Shown here piece after piece: positions 8,630-16,900 of a stretch of DNA of 64,000 nucleotides (the first letter of the stretch is position 1; every line of letters begins with the position of its first letter). The position numbers and the translations under genes are program-made. Origin of the DNA: Ideonella sp. (GTDB taxonomy: Bacteria > Pseudomonadota > Gammaproteobacteria > Burkholderiales > Burkholderiaceae_C); NCBI GenBank assembly GCA_015075165.1, contig JABTUY010000003.1, positions 1 through 64,000 of the forward strand, read 5' to 3'. The notes below the pieces were generated by a model. It ran no database searches. It was not told the DNA's origin and saw only the letters and a list, made by a program, of their open reading frames with translations.

Positions 8630-9394
8630 TCAGCGCGTGCCTTCGACGGCGAGCGCTTCGAACCGCGCCGGAACCGCGGCGATCGGCGAGACGGGCAAGA
8701 TCTGCTCGAGTTCTCGGGGAGGCCAGTCCGACGGTGGCTGGATGCGCCCGTTGAGTTCGTACTTCTCGAACGCGCGCAGCGGCGAGCCCGCCGAGAGGTC
8801 CGAGCAGGTGCCGCTGGGATAGTAGAACGAGTGCTCGTCGGGCGCCGGTCGGCCGGCGGTGGCAAACAATTCGCCGCGGTCCCACGGCTTGCGTCGTTCC
8901 CACACCGAGAGTTGTCTTCGCATCGCGACGTCGACGATGACGCCGGGAGCCTGGCCCAGCGTCTGGCGCATGTCTTGCTGCCACCCCGGGCGAGCCGCGG
9001 CCCAGTTGACCTTGGCGATGCGCTGCTGCCAGTGGTCGATGACCTGCGCCTGGGCACTGGCAAGCTCGGTGCACGATCGGATCTGCAGCTCCATCACGTA
9101 CCCGCGCAGCGCGGGTCCCGGCTGCACGAGGGCGAGGATCAGCAGCACGCCCGTGGTCGCGCTGCCCTTCAGCAGGCGCCACTGCGTGCGTGCCCCGGTG
9201 CGCGCGAGCGTGCACAGGGCGAGCAGCAGGAGTCCGAGCGCGGCGCCGGCGGGGCCGGTGATCAGGATGCCGACCAACGGCCCTTGATTGGCATCGCGGT
9301 CGAAGATCATCGGGCCGAAGAACCCGGCCGCGAACCCGGCTGCGCCCAGCAGCAGCGGCCACTTCAACCCTGGCGGTCGCGGCGCGTTGTCCAT
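8630..9394 (-). CDS. Hypothetical membrane protein
   Basis: A 254-residue protein I do not recognise. The first ~100 residues hold three hydrophobic stretches (LKWPLLLGAAGFAAGFFG, GPLVGILITGPAGAALGLLL and GVLLILALV). The remaining ~150 residues are soluble, with RSCTELASAQAQVIDHWQQ and a Ser/Tyr/Pro-rich segment (EHSFYYPSGTCSDL). Two cysteines in the soluble part suggest it faces the periplasm. I chose the ATG giving MDNAPRPPG; an upstream start at 9499 would add 35 residues with no membrane or domain features. Convergent with the LysR gene, 3 bp apart. Confidence 0.6.
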   Translation of the reverse strand: MDNAPRPPGLKWPLLLGAAGFAAGFFGPMIFDRDANQGPLVGILITGPAGAALGLLLLALCTLARTGARTQWRLLKGSATTGVLLILALVQPGPALRGYVMELQIRSCTELASAQAQVIDHWQQRIAKVNWAAARPGWQQDMRQTLGQAPGVIVDVAMRRQLSVWERRKPWDRGELFATAGRPAPDEHSFYYPSGTCSDLSAGSPLRAFEKYELNGRIQPPSDWPPRELEQILPVSPIAAVPARFEALAVEGTR

Positions 9395-9534
9395 GCGGCA
9401 ATGTAGTGGCGATCGCGCCCCGATCGGTGATCGGTCGCACCACGCCGCATCGACTCCGGGCAGAACTCGATGGAGTTCAGCGAGTGCGCCGGAAATCACG
9501 GACCGGGAGCCCGCCCGTTGCGGCTCGACACGCC

Positions 9535-10098
9535 TCAGTTGCGGCGACCCACCCGCTCGTCGTCGTGGCGCGCCATCACCATCTTGCGCAACAGCGAAAC
9601 GAGCGTCGCCTGCTCTTCGCGCGTGAGCGATTCGGCCCAGAACTGCTCCTGGCGGTTGAAGACCGAGAAGGCGGCGTCGAACAGGCGGCCGCCGCGCGCG
9701 GTCATCTCGAGGCGAATGACGCGCTTGTCGGCGGTGGTGTCGCGCCGCACCAGCCCCTGAGCGACCAGCCCGGTCATCAGCGCCGACACGGTGGCGCGGC
9801 TTTGCCCCGACAGCCGAACCAGTTGCCGCATCTCGAGCGGGCCGCAGGCCGACAGCACGAGCAGAAGAGTCAGCGCAGTGGCCGACGTGAGCGCGCTCCC
9901 CTGGTTCAGCTTGACGTGCATGTCGTAGAAGATCAGGTTGGTCGCGCGCCGTAGCGTCATCAGCAGCAGCATTGGCTCCCGCGCAATGCCAGGGAACTGC
10001 TCGCTGATGCGGTCCACGGCATGGTCGACGAATGTCCAGTAGTCGAGCGTCGCGGGATCTCTCTCTCGCGCACTGCCTCCCTTCGCGTCGTTGTGCAT
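9535..10098 (-). CDS. MarR-family transcriptional regulator
   Basis: A dimeric winged-helix repressor-type protein. The wHTH region shows MRQLVRLSGQSRATVSALMTGLVAQGLVRRDTTADKRVIRLEMTARG, quoted here only as its family pattern: recognition helix SRATVSALMTGLVAQG followed by the wing with DKR. It lies 157 bp after the aldo/keto reductase gene on the same strand and is probably co-transcribed with it, so it would be autoregulated through the inverted repeat at 11301. I chose the ATG at 10098 (GGAAGAGG just upstream, 187 residues). In-frame starts at 10152 (ATG) and 10206 (GTG) would add 18 or 36 residues. It is the best candidate for the protein that binds the two matching operators at 11301 and 19272. 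Confidence 0.82.
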   Translation of the reverse strand: MHNDAKGGSARERDPATLDYWTFVDHAVDRISEQFPGIAREPMLLLMTLRRATNLIFYDMHVKLNQGSALTSATALTLLLVLSACGPLEMRQLVRLSGQSRATVSALMTGLVAQGLVRRDTTADKRVIRLEMTARGGRLFDAAFSVFNRQEQFWAESLTREEQATLVSLLRKMVMARHDDERVGRRN

Positions 10099-10255
10099 CC
10101 TCTTCCGCGACACGTCAGCTTCTCCAATCGATGCCGGTGCACTCTCAGCCATCGAGCCCGATACGGCGCCGGCGAGTCTGTCAGACGACCCGCTCACGCT
10201 GCTCACAAGTGGCGCGCACCATCTTTCCCTAGCCTAGCCTTCCGCCATCGGTAGC

Positions 10256-11257
10256 CTACCCGCGAACTTCGGTATCGCGGCTGAAGGCGCGGTCGCTGAC
10301 GAACTCAGGCGTCAGAGCCGCGTCGAATGCATAGGGCGCCTCCTCGACATGGCCTGCAGACGCGAGGGAGGCGACCATGTGGCGCAGCGCCGGTCCGTGC
10401 TCCAACCCCAGGCTGAGTGCCGCGACGTTCTCTTCGAGTTGCGCGATTCTCGTAGCCCCGAACAGCACCGACGAGACCGTTGGATTGGCAAGGCAGTACG
10501 CGATCGCGACCTGCGCCGAAGTCGCTCCGAAGAGCGACGCGATCTCACGCACACGAGGGAGGATCGCCCTGATTTCGTCACGGATGCCGCCGGTGTCGAT
10601 TCCGATCTTGCGATTGGGCTGCAGGTTGCCTGCCAGTATCCCGCCCTCCATCACGTCCGACGCGATCAGCGAGACGCCGAGCTCGGCGCACAGCCCACGG
10701 AATCGATCGCCATCGACGATTGCGCTGCGCGCGATGTTGTATTTCAGTTCTGCGGCCTGTGGTCTTGGCAGGTTTAGCTTGTCGGCATGCTCGTAGCCAC
10801 GACGGATGTCGTCAATCGACCAGTTCATCGCACCCCAGCACTCAGCGCGCCCACTGACCACGAGATCAGCGATCTCCTCGGTCAGCTTCTCGACGTTCAT
10901 CCCGGGCCGGGGGTGTTCGCTGAGGATGATGTCGACGTGGTCGCAACCGAGTCGGACCAGCGACTCGTCGAGTTGACGCGAAAGAGACTTCTCTGGGTAG
11001 CTCAAGAACCAGAGCTTTTCGATCAGCCGGTACTCGCTGCGCGGTCGGCCAACGACGTCGAGAATCCGGCCGACTAGCACCTCGGTGTGCGGTTGATCGC
11101 GGTAGTAGCAGACGTCGAACGTATCGACTCCTAGTTCGAACGCTCGGTGCACCAACGCAACGCCTGCCTCGAACGACAGCCGCCCATAGGTGTGCCACGA
11201 TCCGAGGGCAAGCGCGGACACGGTCGGGCCATTGGCGCCGAGACGGCGATATCGCAT
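10256..11257 (-). CDS. Aldo/keto reductase family protein
   Basis: A 333-residue aldo/keto reductase, MRYRRLGANGPTVSALALGSW, of the same subfamily as 5352-6371. Motifs are TFDVCYY (active-site Asp/Tyr), RLIEKLW (lysine), GAMNWSIDDI, and SSVLFGATRIAQLEENVAAL for coenzyme binding. At the position where the catalytic histidine usually sits (after DHVDIILS) there is a glutamate followed by a histidine one residue later, so the tetrad is unusual. A strong AGGAGG lies just upstream of the ATG. It is divergent from the aldehyde dehydrogenase across an operator-bearing gap and is followed by marR. The real substrate is unknown; a role in handling a carbonyl compound together with the dehydrogenase is inferred. 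Confidence 0.85.
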   Translation of the reverse strand: MRYRRLGANGPTVSALALGSWHTYGRLSFEAGVALVHRAFELGVDTFDVCYYRDQPHTEVLVGRILDVVGRPRSEYRLIEKLWFLSYPEKSLSRQLDESLVRLGCDHVDIILSEHPRPGMNVEKLTEEIADLVVSGRAECWGAMNWSIDDIRRGYEHADKLNLPRPQAAELKYNIARSAIVDGDRFRGLCAELGVSLIASDVMEGGILAGNLQPNRKIGIDTGGIRDEIRAILPRVREIASLFGATSAQVAIAYCLANPTVSSVLFGATRIAQLEENVAALSLGLEHGPALRHMVASLASAGHVEEAPYAFDAALTPEFVSDRAFSRDTEVRG

Positions 11258-11281
11258 CGATCATTTCCTCCTTGTCATGCT

Positions 11282-11310
11282 ATTACAGTGGTGCATGCAA
11301 TGATTGTCAA
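11282..11310 (-). promoter_or_regulatory. Sigma70-type promoter of the aldo/keto reductase-marR operon
   Basis: Reading leftward, TTGACA (11310-11305), a 17-base spacer and TGTAAT (11287-11282) form a near-consensus promoter about 25 bp before the reductase start. The -35 box is part of the left arm of the adjacent inverted repeat, so a bound regulator would block it. Confidence 0.7.
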
Positions 11311-11324
11311 TACGTTGACAATCA
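11301..11324. promoter_or_regulatory. Palindromic operator, copy 1
   Basis: A perfect inverted repeat of 10-bp arms around TACG, with core TTGTCAA-N4-TTGACAA. It sits in the divergent gap between the aldo/keto reductase and the aldehyde dehydrogenase and overlaps the reductase -35 box. The same core and spacer, with one base changed in the spacer, recurs at 19272-19291 before livK. The size and symmetry suit a MarR dimer. Confidence 0.75.
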
Positions 11325-11376
11325 GATTCGAATCGAGGGATGGGCCTCGAGCGGTCGGTTCGCGAGGAGATGACAC

Positions 11377-12864
11377 ATGACAGCGACGGACACCACCAGT
11401 CCCGCCTTCGTCGGCGGATCGAAGCGGCACCTGATGGGCGGCCAGTGGCGGGCTTCGGTGTCCGGCCTCGAGTTCGACACAGAGAACCCTTCCACCGCTA
11501 GAGCGATCGCTCGCCTGGCAAGGGGGGGCGCTGCAGACGTCGATCTGGCGGTGAAGGAAGCTCGCCGCGCGTTCGAGGGCGAATGGAGTCGGTGGACACC
11601 CTACCAGCGCCAGCGTCTGATCCTGCACGTGCACGACCAGCTCGAGAAGCATTTCGACGAACTGGCGCTGATCGAAACGCTGGACATGGGTGCGCCATTG
11701 GCGGGCACAAAGGGGCTGAAGGACAGGATGTCGAAGACGCTGCTGTTCTACGCGTCGCAAACGAACGCTTGCACGACAGAAACCCTTTCGAACTCGCTGC
11801 CGGGGACGTACATGACCCTGGGGCACAAAGCACCAATTGGTGTCGTAGGCGGCATCGTCCCGTGGAACGCGCCGCTGATCGGTCAGTTGTGGATCATCGG
11901 CGCGGCGCTGGCGACGGGCTGCACCGTGGTGCTCAAACCGGCCGAGGATGCGTCGCTATCGATCCTGCGCACCGCCGAGTTGCTGCTGGAAGCCGGCGTG
12001 CCGCCGGGCGTGATCAACGTAGTGACCGGCTATGGCCCGGAAGCAGGGGCTGCGCTCGCCGAGCACCGCGACGTGGATCGCATCGCGTTCACCGGTTCGA
12101 TCGAAACAGCCCGCCAAATCGTGGCGGCTTCGGCGGTCAATGTGAAGCGGTTGCAGCTCGAGTTGGGCGGCAAGTCGCCCGACATCGTCTTTGCCGATGC
12201 CAATCTCGACTTGGCGGTACCTGGGGCCGCGATGGGCGTGTACACCAATAGCGGTCAGGTGTGCGTGGCCGGCTCGCGACTCTTCGTGCAACGCGCTATC
12301 CAGCGTGAGTTCGTCGATCGGCTGAAGGAATTCAGTCGCAGCCTGCGGATCGGCAACGGGCTCGATCCCCAGGTGCAGTTGGGGCCCTTGATCTCGCAGA
12401 GACAACTCGACCGCGTAACGAAATATGTTGATCTCGGCAACCGAGAGGGCGCGCGCCTGGCGGTAGGCGGCGGCCGCCTTGGCGGGGATTTGGCCCAGGG
12501 CTACTTCTTCGAACCAACGGTGTTCACCGACGTTCGAAACGACATGACCATTGCGAGGGAAGAGATCTTTGGTCCCGTCATCTCAGTCATTCCATTCGAC
12601 GACATCGACGAAGTGATTCGCCTGGCCAACGATACGCCCTACGGACTGGCCGGCGGCGTATGGACGCGCAGCGCGGCGACCGCACACCTCGTGTCGCGAG
12701 GCATCAAGGCCGGTACGATCTGGGTGAATAGTTATGGACTGCTCGATCCCGCGGTGGGTTTCGGCGGCTGCAAGATGAGCGGCTATGGCTGGAAGGGAGG
12801 CGCCGAGCATATTGAGGGCTTTCTCTATCGCAAGGTCGTCTACATGAACCTCACTCCTGATTAG
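11377..12864 (+). CDS. NAD(P)+-dependent aldehyde dehydrogenase
   Basis: A 495-residue member of the aldehyde dehydrogenase superfamily that oxidises an aldehyde to the acid. Visible are the cofactor and transition motifs PWNAPLI and LKPAEDASL, the Rossmann FTGSIETARQI, the glutamate motif LELGGKSPDI (~residue 260) and the catalytic cysteine in NSGQVCVAGS (~residue 294), and the C-terminal FGPVISVIPF and GGCKMSGYGW. Full length. It is divergent from the aldo/keto reductase and shares its operator region. The + strand arm of the operator also contains TTGACA, but no good -10 follows. The substrate is not known. Confidence 0.93.
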   Translation: MTATDTTSPAFVGGSKRHLMGGQWRASVSGLEFDTENPSTARAIARLARGGAADVDLAVKEARRAFEGEWSRWTPYQRQRLILHVHDQLEKHFDELALIETLDMGAPLAGTKGLKDRMSKTLLFYASQTNACTTETLSNSLPGTYMTLGHKAPIGVVGGIVPWNAPLIGQLWIIGAALATGCTVVLKPAEDASLSILRTAELLLEAGVPPGVINVVTGYGPEAGAALAEHRDVDRIAFTGSIETARQIVAASAVNVKRLQLELGGKSPDIVFADANLDLAVPGAAMGVYTNSGQVCVAGSRLFVQRAIQREFVDRLKEFSRSLRIGNGLDPQVQLGPLISQRQLDRVTKYVDLGNREGARLAVGGGRLGGDLAQGYFFEPTVFTDVRNDMTIAREEIFGPVISVIPFDDIDEVIRLANDTPYGLAGGVWTRSAATAHLVSRGIKAGTIWVNSYGLLDPAVGFGGCKMSGYGWKGGAEHIEGFLYRKVVYMNLTPD

Positions 12865-13183
12865 CGAGAAACCTCAGCAACCCGGAGCACCTGCCCGGAA
12901 GACGGCGGAGCGAGGACCGGGGCGGTGAGCAATCGGGACAGGATGGTTTTCATGTTGAAGAGACGGTTGAAGCGGTACTGGAACTCGGCAAGGTAGCGAT
13001 GGGCGTACGTGGCGAAGTCGAAGGCGTGGTACGAGCCGGTGATGGCGGTCTTGAGGTTGCCCAGCAAGGTGTTGATGGCTTTGAACTGCGGCAGCCTCAC
13101 GCTGGCCTTGCCGCCGCCGGTGACGTGGCGCTGGTGCTCGGCCCCGACGATGGCGGCAGCGCCGAAGCACCACAGCCCGTCGG
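12864..13183 (-). pseudogene. IS1595-family transposase, C-terminal fragment
   Basis: The open frame reads DGLWCFGAAAIVGAEHQRHV, then KASVRLPQFKAINTLLGNLK, and TYAHRYLAEFQYRFNR, the recognisable end of IS1595-type DDE transposases. The middle of the transposase is missing: just upstream (13184 onward) lies an IS21-type end followed by an istB fragment, and the matching N-terminal zinc-ribbon part is found at about 13612-13757. It is therefore an interrupted, non-functional copy. Confidence 0.75.
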
Positions 13184-13757
13184 TGTCAAGGGTCGCCGAA
13201 TTCTCCCCAGCCGTGGTCGTTCAAATTTCCCCACCTGGTTGAGAGGAGTTGTCGTGGTGTGAGCCGACCAAGCCGGCCTTGAGCTTGTCCTTCAGGCGGT
13301 AGGAGTTGCCGCGGATGTTCATCGTCACCGCGTGATGCAGCAGCCGGTCGAGGATGGCGGTGGCGATGATGCGATCGCCGAAGACCTCGCCCCAGGCGCC
13401 GAAGCTCTGGTTGCTGGTCAGAATCATCGGCCCGCGCTCATAGCGCCGGCTGATGAGCTGGAAGAACAGGTTCGCGCCCACGCGGTCGATCGGTAGGTAG
13501 CCGATCTCGTCGACGATCAGCAGCCGCGGCGCGGTGTACAGCTTCAGTTTCTCCTCGAGGCGGCCCTCGGCGTGTGCCTTGGTCAGCTTCTCGATCAGGT
13601 TGGCCGCTGTCGTGATGGTGCCGCTGATCAGGCTGCACTGGTGGGCACAGGCGCCGCACTGCCAGTAACGCAGCCCGCCGCGCTCGAAACTGGTGCGCGC
13701 GGCGCCGCCGCAGGCCGGTGCCCCGGCGAACTCGCAGGCCCTGCCCAGGCCCGTCAC
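13184..13757 (-). pseudogene. Chimeric IS remnant: IS1595 zinc ribbon fused in frame to the IstB C-terminal half
   Basis: One open frame (stop at 13221) starts with an IS1595 transposase N-terminal zinc ribbon (ERGGLRYWQCGACAHQ, ~residues 25-45). It then switches at SLISGTI/TTAANLIEKL to the IS21 helper ATPase IstB (Walker [12 protein letters not shown], then [17 protein letters not shown]). The first part of IstB, with its Walker A, and all of IstA are missing. After the stop, AT-rich repeated motifs and a TGTCAA at 13184 look like the IS21 right end. The simplest reading is an IS21-type insertion in IS1595 followed by a deletion that fused them. The chimeric protein is unlikely to be active. 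Confidence 0.7.
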
Positions 13758-14295
13758 CGCACGAAGCAGCCCAACGCGGTGGACTTCGACACGCGGCCAT
13801 TACTGCACCAGATCGTCGGCACCGACCTGACGCAGATCCACGGCATCGGCCCCCAATCTGGCACTTCGCCTCGTATCGGAGTGCGGTACCGACCTCGGCC
13901 GCTGGCCAACGGCCAAGCACTTCACGTCTTGGTTATCGCTGTCGCCGGGCTGCAAGATCAGCGGCGGCAAGGTGCTGTCGTCGAGAACGCGCAGGTCCAA
14001 TAACCCGGTGGCCGTGCACTTGCGGCTGGCGGCAGTCACCGTGGGCCGCACCGACACCGCACTTGGGGCGTTCTTCCGACGTCTTGCCGCCCGGATCGGC
14101 AAGGCCAAGGCAGTCACGGCGACAGCGCGCAAGATCGCCGTGCTCTTCTACAACACGATGCGGCATGGGATCGAGTACCGGGATCCAGGCGCCGACTGCT
14201 ACGAGGCGGCCTACAGGCAGCGGGTCGTCAAGCAACTGCATCGACGCGCCGCCAATTTCGGGTTCAGGCTGGAGCCGGTGACGCGTGATTCTTAG
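13750..14295 (+). pseudogene. IS110-family transposase, C-terminal remnant with frameshift
   Basis: The first frame reads RPLLHQIVGTDLTQIHGIGP. After a C5 run at 13850-13854 the match continues one frame over as NLALRLVSECGTDLGRWP, then TAKHFTSWLSLSPGCKISGG, KVLSSRTRRSNN and GRTDTALGAFFRRLAARIGK to a stop at 14295. These are the C-terminal (Tnp_20) motifs of IS110-type transposases. The N-terminal RuvC-like half is absent and there is a one-base frameshift, so it is dead. It adjoins the other IS debris. Confidence 0.8.
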
Positions 14296-14335
14296 GAAGG
14301 CTACGGCCTGGATCGCCGGCAAGAGCGACGCGCGT

Positions 14336-15124
14336 TCAGTGGATCGATCCACCCAGATACACATCCTTGACGCGTCGGTCGTCCCTCAGCTCCGCTGCCT
14401 TGCCGGCGAGCACGATCCGGCCGCTTTCCATCACATAGGCATGATCGGCCACCTCGAGCGCAGCGCGCACGTTCTGTTCAACCAGCAGGATCGAGGTGCC
14501 GCTGCCGCGAATGCTCAAGATCAACGCAAAGATCTGCCGCACCAACCTCGGTGCCAGCCCGAGTGAGGGCTCGTCGAGCAGGAGCAGGCGCGGGCGGCTC
14601 ATCAGCGCACGGCCAATGCACAGCATCTGTTGCTCGCCGCCAGAAAGCGAACCTGCTTGCTGCACCATACGCTCGGCCAGCACGGGAAAGCGCCCCAATA
14701 CCTCCTCCAGTACCTGCCGCCGCTCGGCAGACTTTGCGCGGCCGGCACCGAGGATCAGGTTCTCGCGCACCGACATGTTTGAGAATATCTGCCGGCCCTC
14801 AGGGGCCTGCGCCAGCCCGCGCGCGACAATCCGATGCGGCCGCAAGCGCTCGATCGGCTCGCCAGCGAAGGCAATGCGACCGGTGCTGGCCCTATACACT
14901 CCGGAGATCGTGCGCATTAGCGTGGTCTTGCCGACGCCGTTGGCGCCCAGCACCGTGATCACTCCACGTTCGGGCACCCGCAGCGACACGTCGGACAGGA
15001 TCTGCTGGATACCCATGCGTACGCCGAGAGCCTCCACCGCGAGCAGTGGGGCCATGCTCAGGTCCGGCGTCGCAAACCCTTGAGCTTGCGAATACGGATC
15101 CACCGGTGCAAGGGTGGTGCTCAT
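14336..15124 (-). CDS. livF: Branched-chain amino acid-type ABC transporter ATPase
   Basis: A 262-residue LivF-type ATPase that powers a high-affinity inner-membrane importer. Walker A is GANGVGKTT (~residue 59), the signature is SLSGGEQQMLCIGRAL, Walker B is LLLLDEPSLGL, and the C-terminus has LVEQNVRAALEVADHAYVME. An unusual ~25-residue N-terminal extension precedes the usual LLAVEALGVRMG start. It overlaps the livG stop as ATGA and is the last gene of livKHMGF. Confidence 0.92.
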   Translation of the reverse strand: MSTTLAPVDPYSQAQGFATPDLSMAPLLAVEALGVRMGIQQILSDVSLRVPERGVITVLGANGVGKTTLMRTISGVYRASTGRIAFAGEPIERLRPHRIVARGLAQAPEGRQIFSNMSVRENLILGAGRAKSAERRQVLEEVLGRFPVLAERMVQQAGSLSGGEQQMLCIGRALMSRPRLLLLDEPSLGLAPRLVRQIFALILSIRGSGTSILLVEQNVRAALEVADHAYVMESGRIVLAGKAAELRDDRRVKDVYLGGSIH

Positions 15125-15885
15125 GCTGCCTCTTCGGTTCCAAGATACGCATTGAGCACGGCCGCGTCGGTTTGCACGGCAGCCGGGGCGGCATCGGCGA
15201 TCTTCTTACCGAACGCGAGCACGATCACGCGGGTGCATACACGCATCACCAGGCCCATGTCATGTTCGACCAGTAGGATCGTTAAACCTTCGGCACGCAA
15301 CTCCTCGATGAACCGCGCGAGTTCCGAGGTTTCGCTGGTGTTCAATCCCGCGGCCGGTTCGTCGAGAATCAGCAGGCGCGGTTTGCCAGAGAGAGCGCGC
15401 GCGATCTCGAGCATCTTGCGCTTGCCGTAAGAGAGATTCGCCGCCAACTCGTCGGCTAGGCTCGCCAGGCCGACCTTACCTAGCATCGCCGCCGTCACCT
15501 CAGCAATCTCGCGCGAACGCAGCGCACCCTTGGCGCCGAATACGTCCCCGAGGCCAATGCCGCCGATTGCGCCGACCGATACGTTGTCGGCGACCGTCAT
15601 GTTCGGGAACACCCGCAGATTCTGGAAGGTACGACCGATGCCGAGCCGCGCAACCTCGAAGGGCCGCAGGCCAGCAAGGTCACGCCCTTCGAAGATCGTG
15701 CGCCCCGCACTGGGCGGTGTGACGCCCGAGATGAGGTTGAACAAGGTCGTCTTCCCTGCGCCGTTGGGTCCGATCAGGCCGACCAGTTCTCCTCGACGCA
15801 CCTCTGCTGAGAAGTCGGCAATCGCAGTCAGGCCTCCAAAGCGGCGGGTAACACCTATCAGTTGGAGCAGGGCGGTCGTCGTCAT
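15121..15885 (-). CDS. livG: Branched-chain amino acid-type ABC transporter ATPase
   Basis: A 254-residue LivG-type ATPase, partner of LivF in a heterodimer. Walker A is GPNGAGKTTLFNLISG (~residue 37), the signature NLSYGKRKMLEIARAL is of the LivG type, Walker B is LLILDEPAAGLN, and the switch region is ILLVEHDMGLVM. It is 9 bp after livM and overlaps livF, so the operon is tightly coupled. Confidence 0.93.
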   Translation of the reverse strand: MTTTALLQLIGVTRRFGGLTAIADFSAEVRRGELVGLIGPNGAGKTTLFNLISGVTPPSAGRTIFEGRDLAGLRPFEVARLGIGRTFQNLRVFPNMTVADNVSVGAIGGIGLGDVFGAKGALRSREIAEVTAAMLGKVGLASLADELAANLSYGKRKMLEIARALSGKPRLLILDEPAAGLNTSETSELARFIEELRAEGLTILLVEHDMGLVMRVCTRVIVLAFGKKIADAAPAAVQTDAAVLNAYLGTEEAA

Positions 15886-15894
15886 CGCGCCAGT

Positions 15895-16875
15895 TCACCA
15901 CACCGGGTGCAGGTCGTTGGGTCGGGTGCCCCGCCGTCTCAACTGCGCACGGATCAGCCTCAGCGCCGACACCTCGCCGACCAAGCCCTTGGGCAGAAAC
16001 AAGATCGAGCAGAACAGAACCGCGCCGACGACGATCATCCGGTAGCTGCCGAGCTGACGTAGCGCTTCGGGCAGCACGGAGAGCAGCACCGCGCCGATGA
16101 TCGAGCCGTAGATGCTGCCAAGCCCGCCGACGACAACCATCGAGAGAATCAGGATCGATTCCATCAGGCGGAAGCTCTCGGGCCCGATGTAGCCGGTGGT
16201 GTGTGCGAAGAGTGCCCCCGCGACACCTGCGAAGTAGCACGAAATGCTGAAGCTCTCGAGTTTCAGCCGGGGCACATCGATCCCCATCGCGTCGGCGCAG
16301 GCGTCGTCCTCGCGCAATGCGCGCAATGCGTTGCCGTAGTACGAGTGGGTGATTCGATGCATCACCCAGAGCGAAACCAACATGACGGCCGCCACGACAA
16401 CCATACCCGACAACGTGCTCGAGAGACCTGGTAGCGCGATACCTGGAATGCCGCGAATGCCCATTGGCCCTCGGGTCAGATCTACCCAATTGAGCAGCAC
16501 CACGTAGATCATCTCGCCGATGCCCAGCGTCGCCACTGCGAAGTAGATGCTGATCAAGCGCATCGTGGGAATCGCGACGACGGCCCCGATCGCCGCGGCG
16601 ATGACTCCGGCCACCGGCACGGTTACGACAACGGGCCAATCGGCCCGCGTCGACAACAGTGCTGAAGCGTAGGCGCCAACACCAAAAAAGGCTGCATGGC
16701 CCAGGCTCAAGAGGCCCGCTGAGCCGGCAATCAGATTCATGCTCGCGGCCAGAATCACGAAGATCATTGTGATGATCGCGACTTGATTGAGGTAGCTTGA
16801 CTGCATTGCCACCAGTGCGCCTAGCACCAGCATGAGCCCGGTGACGAGCAAGCGGTTCAGGTTGGCTGTCAGCAT
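15895..16875 (-). CDS. livM: Branched-chain amino acid-type ABC transporter permease
   Basis: A 326-residue LivM-type permease with about nine hydrophobic segments. The family loop region is ALREDDACADAMGID, the SLGHAAFFGVGAYASALL motif is near residue 55, and GLGSIYGSIIGAVLL is near the C-terminus. It forms the membrane channel with LivH, 25 bp upstream. Confidence 0.93.
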   Translation of the reverse strand: MLTANLNRLLVTGLMLVLGALVAMQSSYLNQVAIITMIFVILAASMNLIAGSAGLLSLGHAAFFGVGAYASALLSTRADWPVVVTVPVAGVIAAAIGAVVAIPTMRLISIYFAVATLGIGEMIYVVLLNWVDLTRGPMGIRGIPGIALPGLSSTLSGMVVVAAVMLVSLWVMHRITHSYYGNALRALREDDACADAMGIDVPRLKLESFSISCYFAGVAGALFAHTTGYIGPESFRLMESILILSMVVVGGLGSIYGSIIGAVLLSVLPEALRQLGSYRMIVVGAVLFCSILFLPKGLVGEVSALRLIRAQLRRRGTRPNDLHPVW

Positions 16876-16900
16876 CTTCGGGACCCACGAGCCATTGCCG

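Noticed and set aside
11301-11324. Reading the palindrome as a terminator
   Set aside because: It lies between divergent genes, has no T run, overlaps a -35 box and is repeated before livK, so an operator fits better.
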